NCBI GenBank assembly: GCA_026394635.1
Contig: JAPKXV010000378.1
Location: forward strand, 1 to 8,158
Reading direction: 5' to 3'
From: Methanoregula sp.
GTDB taxonomy: Archaea > Halobacteriota > Methanomicrobia > Methanomicrobiales > Methanospirillaceae
Length of the DNA: 8,158 nt
The position numbers were made by a program, and so were the translations under genes. The notes beneath the pieces were generated by a model. It saw nothing but the letters and a program-made list of their open reading frames with translations. It was not told where the DNA came from and made no database searches. Positions 5,426 through 8,158 of this stretch are shown piece by piece (position 1 is the stretch's first letter; the number at the start of each line of letters is the position of its first letter).

Positions 5426-7843
5426 TCAGAGCGCTGGATTCTTTTTTGTAAAAACCTCAAGCGCCTGCCGGAGTTCATCCGTGCGATTCTGAATGGTATC
5501 GAAAGATTTTCTCTGCCAGTAGACGAGATCCCTGAGCTCATCGGAAAGGCGGGATATCTTGTCGCTGATTGTACATTTTCCTTTCAGGTACTCGATCCGG
5601 TTGACAAGGTTTACTGCCTGATATAGGATGTCGCGTTTACCTTTTCCATACCGGAGATCCCAGGACTTCTGCTCAAACCGCTCAAAATCCGCACCATCAA
5701 GTGAGCCTTTGATCGTATCAAGCACAGTATCGAAATGCTGTTGGGTAATCTTTATAGAACCCTCCGGGATTTTATCTCCTTCGCTAGAATCCTCGTTCCG
5801 GGTCAGTTCGTCAATGATGAGCTCCTTTACCTCACGCACCATCGCTTCAAGATCAGCCCCCACAAAGAAGCGGGTCTTCTTTGCCAGATTATCAATTTGT
5901 ATATCCGGGTCGAGAAATCCCTCCAGATCCTTGAGATAGACTGTAAGAATCGCTTTTCTTGCAGATTCATCGGGAGAGGGAATATACAGGTGTTTTTCGA
6001 GCCGGCCCGGACGCAGGAGGGCAGGATCAAGCAGATCGGGGCGATTAGTTGCGCCAATGACAACCACCTCTTTTAATTCTTCAATACCATCCAGTTCGGT
6101 CAGGAACTGACTCATAACACTTTCCGTGACATGCGTGGAATCGCTTATCGATCCTCTTTTCGGAAACAGCGCGTCGATCTCATCAAAGAAAAGAATACAT
6201 GGTGCAGACTGTCGCGCCTTCCGGAACGCTTCCCGCACATGTTTTTCGGAATCCCCAACTCCTTTTGAGAGCAGTTCTGGACCTTTTATCGAGATAAAAT
6301 TAAGTTGGCGCTTGCTCGCAATACCTTTGACGAGGAGAGTCTTTCCGGTACCTGGCGGGCCAAAGAGCAGGATACCTTTGGGAGGTTTGTAATGTAATTT
6401 TTCAAAAATTTTGGGAAACCGATGTATCCCTTCGATGTTTTGGATAAGTGTGTCCTTAATCTCATCGAGACCCCCGATATTTTCCCAAAGGACATCTGGA
6501 ACTTCGATGAGGACTTCCCGCAGGGCACTGGGCTGGACAACTTTTCGTGCGGCGTCAAAGTCACTCTTCGTGAGCTTTAACTGGTCTATGACTTCGTTGG
6601 GAATTTCCTTGTTGATATCGATGAGGGGGATGATCTTCCGAATCGCATTCATTGCTGCTTCTTTTACCAGAAGCGCGATATCTGCGCCAACAAACCCAAA
6701 TGTTGTCTCAGCAAAAGATTCTAGATTAATATCGTCATCAATTGGTACACCCCGGGTATGAATCTGAAATATTTCAAGGCGTCCTTTTTTATCGGGTATA
6801 CTAATTTCAATCTCACGATCAAACCTCCCTCCACGACGTAATGCAGGATCAATGGAATTTTGAAGATTCGTCGCTGCAATAACAATGACTTGGCCACGTT
6901 TGGTCAAGCCATCCATAAGTGCAAGAAGTTGTGCCACAATCCGACGTTCAACTTCTCCATGCACATCTTCACGTTTTGGAGCTATCGCATCAATCTCATC
7001 AATGAAGATGATGGATGGCGCATGCTCTTCAGCATCATAAAACTTATCTCGTAGTGCTTTCTCACTATCTCCATAAAATTTACTTACAATCTCAGGGCCC
7101 GAAATAGAGATAAAATGCGCATCCACTTCATCGGCAACTGCTTTCGCAATCAAGGTCTTACCTGTTCCTGGTGGACCATAAAATAATACACCTTTGGGTG
7201 GTTGGATCCCCAATTTTTCAAAAATTTCTGGATGTCGTAACGGAAGTTCGATCATCTCGCGAACGAGCTGAAGTTCTCTGCCAAGACCTCCGATATCTTC
7301 GTAATGGACACCTGTAACTTCCTGCTTCCCCTCATCAGTATTATATGGTTCTTCCTTGAGCTCGATCTCAGTTTCATCTGTAACAATGGCAATCCCCTTT
7401 GGGTTAACCTTTGTAACCACGAACATTATCGAATTACCGATAATATCTACCCGAACCGTTTGACCTTCGATTACCGAGCAACCCCGAAGGAGCCGTAATA
7501 AATACTGTTCACCACCAACGAGTCGGATCGGCTGAGTTGGCTGGATAACAATCTTCTTTGCATATGCTGCTTTAGACTTGCAGATTCGTACTTTCTCATC
7601 AATCCCGGTTCCAGCATTGCCGCGGATGTTACCGTCAATACGCAGAATCCTGTAACTCGAGTCCTGCGCAAATCCAGGCCAGATGATCGCGGCTGCTTTC
7701 TTCTTTCCAATGATCTCAATAACGTCGCCAGAAACGAGACTAAGATCTTTCATCACCTCGATACTCACCCGTGCAATGCCCCTTCCGGCATCATCGTGTG
7801 CTGCTTCTTTTACTGTTACTTCTGCGTAATCTTTTTCGGTCAT
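5426..7843 (-). CDS. cdc48: Cdc48/VAT-type AAA ATPase (p97 homologue)
   Basis: This is an 805-residue double-ring AAA unfoldase. The N domain is a double-psi barrel (about 1-100) plus a second subdomain (about 105-165). D1 has Walker A GPPGTGKT (223-230), Walker B IIFIDE (D282, E283), sensor N326, pore loop KFYG (255-258) and arginine fingers in GRFDRE (R340, R343). D2 has Walker A GPPGTGKT (495-502), Walker B LFFDE (D554, E555) and sensor N600. Oddities: D2 pore loop 1 reads KGVG (527-530) where archaeal Cdc48 normally has KWVG; the D2 arginine motif is GRLEK; and after the usual end (about 735) a charged helical extension of about 70 residues ends in KKNPAL, without the HbYX tail many archaeal Cdc48 proteins use to dock on the proteasome. 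The start at 7843 has GAGGTG 7 bases upstream. The codons look more AT-rich than in the dnaK and dnaJ genes. It is monocistronic or the last gene of its unit, with its own promoter. Confidence 0.95.
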   Translation of the reverse strand: MTEKDYAEVTVKEAAHDDAGRGIARVSIEVMKDLSLVSGDVIEIIGKKKAAAIIWPGFAQDSSYRILRIDGNIRGNAGTGIDEKVRICKSKAAYAKKIVIQPTQPIRLVGGEQYLLRLLRGCSVIEGQTVRVDIIGNSIMFVVTKVNPKGIAIVTDETEIELKEEPYNTDEGKQEVTGVHYEDIGGLGRELQLVREMIELPLRHPEIFEKLGIQPPKGVLFYGPPGTGKTLIAKAVADEVDAHFISISGPEIVSKFYGDSEKALRDKFYDAEEHAPSIIFIDEIDAIAPKREDVHGEVERRIVAQLLALMDGLTKRGQVIVIAATNLQNSIDPALRRGGRFDREIEISIPDKKGRLEIFQIHTRGVPIDDDINLESFAETTFGFVGADIALLVKEAAMNAIRKIIPLIDINKEIPNEVIDQLKLTKSDFDAARKVVQPSALREVLIEVPDVLWENIGGLDEIKDTLIQNIEGIHRFPKIFEKLHYKPPKGILLFGPPGTGKTLLVKGIASKRQLNFISIKGPELLSKGVGDSEKHVREAFRKARQSAPCILFFDEIDALFPKRGSISDSTHVTESVMSQFLTELDGIEELKEVVVIGATNRPDLLDPALLRPGRLEKHLYIPSPDESARKAILTVYLKDLEGFLDPDIQIDNLAKKTRFFVGADLEAMVREVKELIIDELTRNEDSSEGDKIPEGSIKITQQHFDTVLDTIKGSLDGADFERFEQKSWDLRYGKGKRDILYQAVNLVNRIEYLKGKCTISDKISRLSDELRDLVYWQRKSFDTIQNRTDELRQALEVFTKKNPAL

Positions 7844-7850
7844 CGTAAAA

Positions 7851-7856
7851 CACCTC
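7851..7856 (-). promoter_or_regulatory. Ribosome binding site of cdc48
   Basis: GAGGTG lies 7 bases before the ATG at 7843 and fixes the cdc48 start. Confidence 0.75.
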
Positions 7857-7868
7857 TATCATTCAAGG

Positions 7869-7883
7869 TTTACCATAAGTTAG
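7869..7883 (-). promoter_or_regulatory. Shared heat-shock-type operator candidate, cdc48 copy
   Basis: On the minus strand this reads CTAACTTATGGTAAA. It differs by one base from the element at 5181-5195 and has the same 10-base spacing from its TATA box. With two flanking bases on each side, 16 of 19 positions agree between the copies, while the sequence further downstream diverges. It overlaps the predicted cdc48 transcription start (about 7872). A common regulator of both units is the simplest reading. Confidence 0.65.
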
Positions 7884-7893
7884 CGTGCGACTC

Positions 7894-7901
7894 TGTATAA
7901 A
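7894..7901 (-). promoter_or_regulatory. TATA box of cdc48
   Basis: TTTATACA on the minus strand, preceded by GCAATG, lies about 25 bases ahead of the expected transcription start and would give a leader of roughly 29 bases. It is aligned with the TATA box at 5206-5213. Confidence 0.7.
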
Positions 7902-7934
7902 CATTGCTTACAATTCTTCTTCCTTCGTCCGTCA

Positions 7935-7972
7935 ATTATTCTGATGTTCTGACAGAAGTCTAGTGAAATAAT
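7935..7972. repeat. Nested inverted repeats upstream of the cdc48 promoter
   Basis: TTCTG-A-CAGAA (7947-7957) is a perfect dyad flanked by ATTATT (7935-7940) and AATAAT (7967-7972), about 35-70 bases upstream of the TATA box. It could be an activator site. It could also be chance in AT-rich DNA. Confidence 0.25.
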
Positions 7973-7994
7973 CTACTGGATGAGATGGTGCCTG

Positions 7995-8013
7995 TTCAAA
8001 CCTGTCGGTTGAA
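7995..8013. repeat. Short hairpin in the cdc48 upstream region
   Basis: TTCAAACC-TGTC-GGTTGAA forms a 7-bp stem with one bulged A and a four-base loop. No T-run follows on either strand, so a terminator is not supported and the role is unknown. Confidence 0.25.
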
Positions 8014-8053
8014 ATATCCGTGGTCAATGCCCATCGTGATTATGGAACCGGAT

Positions 8054-8065
8054 AAAAACCCGCCC
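8054..8065 (-). terminator. Possible T-run terminator for the upstream gene
   Basis: GGGCGGGTTTTT on the minus strand begins one base after the stop codon at 8067. Archaeal transcription can end at short T-runs after GC-rich sequence. Only five Ts are present and no clear stem is seen, so this is tentative. Confidence 0.3.
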
Positions 8066-8066
8066 A

Positions 8067-8158
8067 TCATTGTTCCGCACGGACTGGCAGGATTACCGTC
8101 GTGATCCCGCTGTACTGGAGCCGGCGCTGGATGGCAAAGGCGGTTTCATTGTGCAATA
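8067..8158 (-). CDS. C-terminal tail of an unidentified protein (partial)
   Basis: One minus-strand frame is open from the window edge to a TGA at 8067-8069, giving about 29 residues that end in SGITTVILPVRAEQ. The composition is protein-like (an amphipathic stretch FAIQRRLQYSG followed by a beta-like ITTVILPV). The other two minus frames hit stops within 5 or 21 codons. A GC-rich run with TTTTT directly after the stop supports a gene end here. I do not recognise the family. It lies about 165 bases ahead of the cdc48 TATA box and would be a separate transcription unit. Confidence 0.4.
   Translation of the reverse strand, partial: LHNETAFAIQRRLQYSGITTVILPVRAEQ

Noticed and set aside
6397..7226. 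AATTTTTCAAAAATTT appears twice in cdc48 (6397-6412 and 7211-7226), resembling a repeat element.
   Set aside because: Both copies encode the same IFEKL segment of the related D1 and D2 domains, so internal domain duplication explains it.
7985..8104. 39-codon plus-strand frame MVPVQTCRLK... upstream of cdc48.
   Set aside because: No ribosome binding site or promoter, it overlaps the tail of the minus-strand gene, and it has no recognisable features.

Overview
The window looks archaeal. It carries a VAT-type Cdc48 AAA ATPase, promoters with archaeal TATA boxes (TTTATATA and TTTATACA, minus strand) about 25 bases ahead of the expected transcription start, and GGAGG or GGTG-type ribosome binding sites. 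The same stretch encodes a complete bacterial-type Hsp70 system (GrpE, DnaK, DnaJ) plus Hsp20 and ClpB. That combination, at moderate GC, suggests a mesophilic methanogen, probably of the Methanomicrobiales. The order-level placement is an inference from gene style, not from a marker gene.

Every convincing gene lies on the minus strand, so the window reads right to left. From right to left: a probable gene tail (8158-8067); an intergenic stretch holding the cdc48 promoter; a full-length cdc48 (7843-5426); a second intergenic stretch with a near-identical promoter; a stand-alone Cdc48-N-like double-psi-barrel protein (5162-4767); grpE (4801-4196); dnaK (4203-2323); dnaJ (2305-1241); a 90-base gap with a perfect 14-bp palindrome; hsp20 (1150-671); and the first 204 codons of clpB (612-1, running off the window just before its first Walker A motif).

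Functionally this is a protein-quality-control locus. Hsp20 would hold unfolding proteins, and DnaK with DnaJ and GrpE would refold them. ClpB would pull apart aggregates with DnaK, and Cdc48 would unfold substrates for degradation or recycling. The barrel gene, grpE, dnaK and dnaJ are overlapping or tightly spaced and read as one operon. hsp20 and clpB follow closely and may also have an internal promoter.

The main observations are these. (1) A Cdc48 N-domain-like protein without ATPase domains is the first gene of the Hsp70 operon. (2) A 15-base element, 14/15 identical, sits exactly 10 bases downstream of the TATA box in both the Hsp70-operon and cdc48 promoters. Its left half matches the CTAAC-N5-GTTAG heat-shock operator recalled from Archaeoglobus. 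(3) The barrel gene appears to start at a rare ATT codon. (4) The D2 pore loop of Cdc48 has Gly-Val where an aromatic residue is expected.
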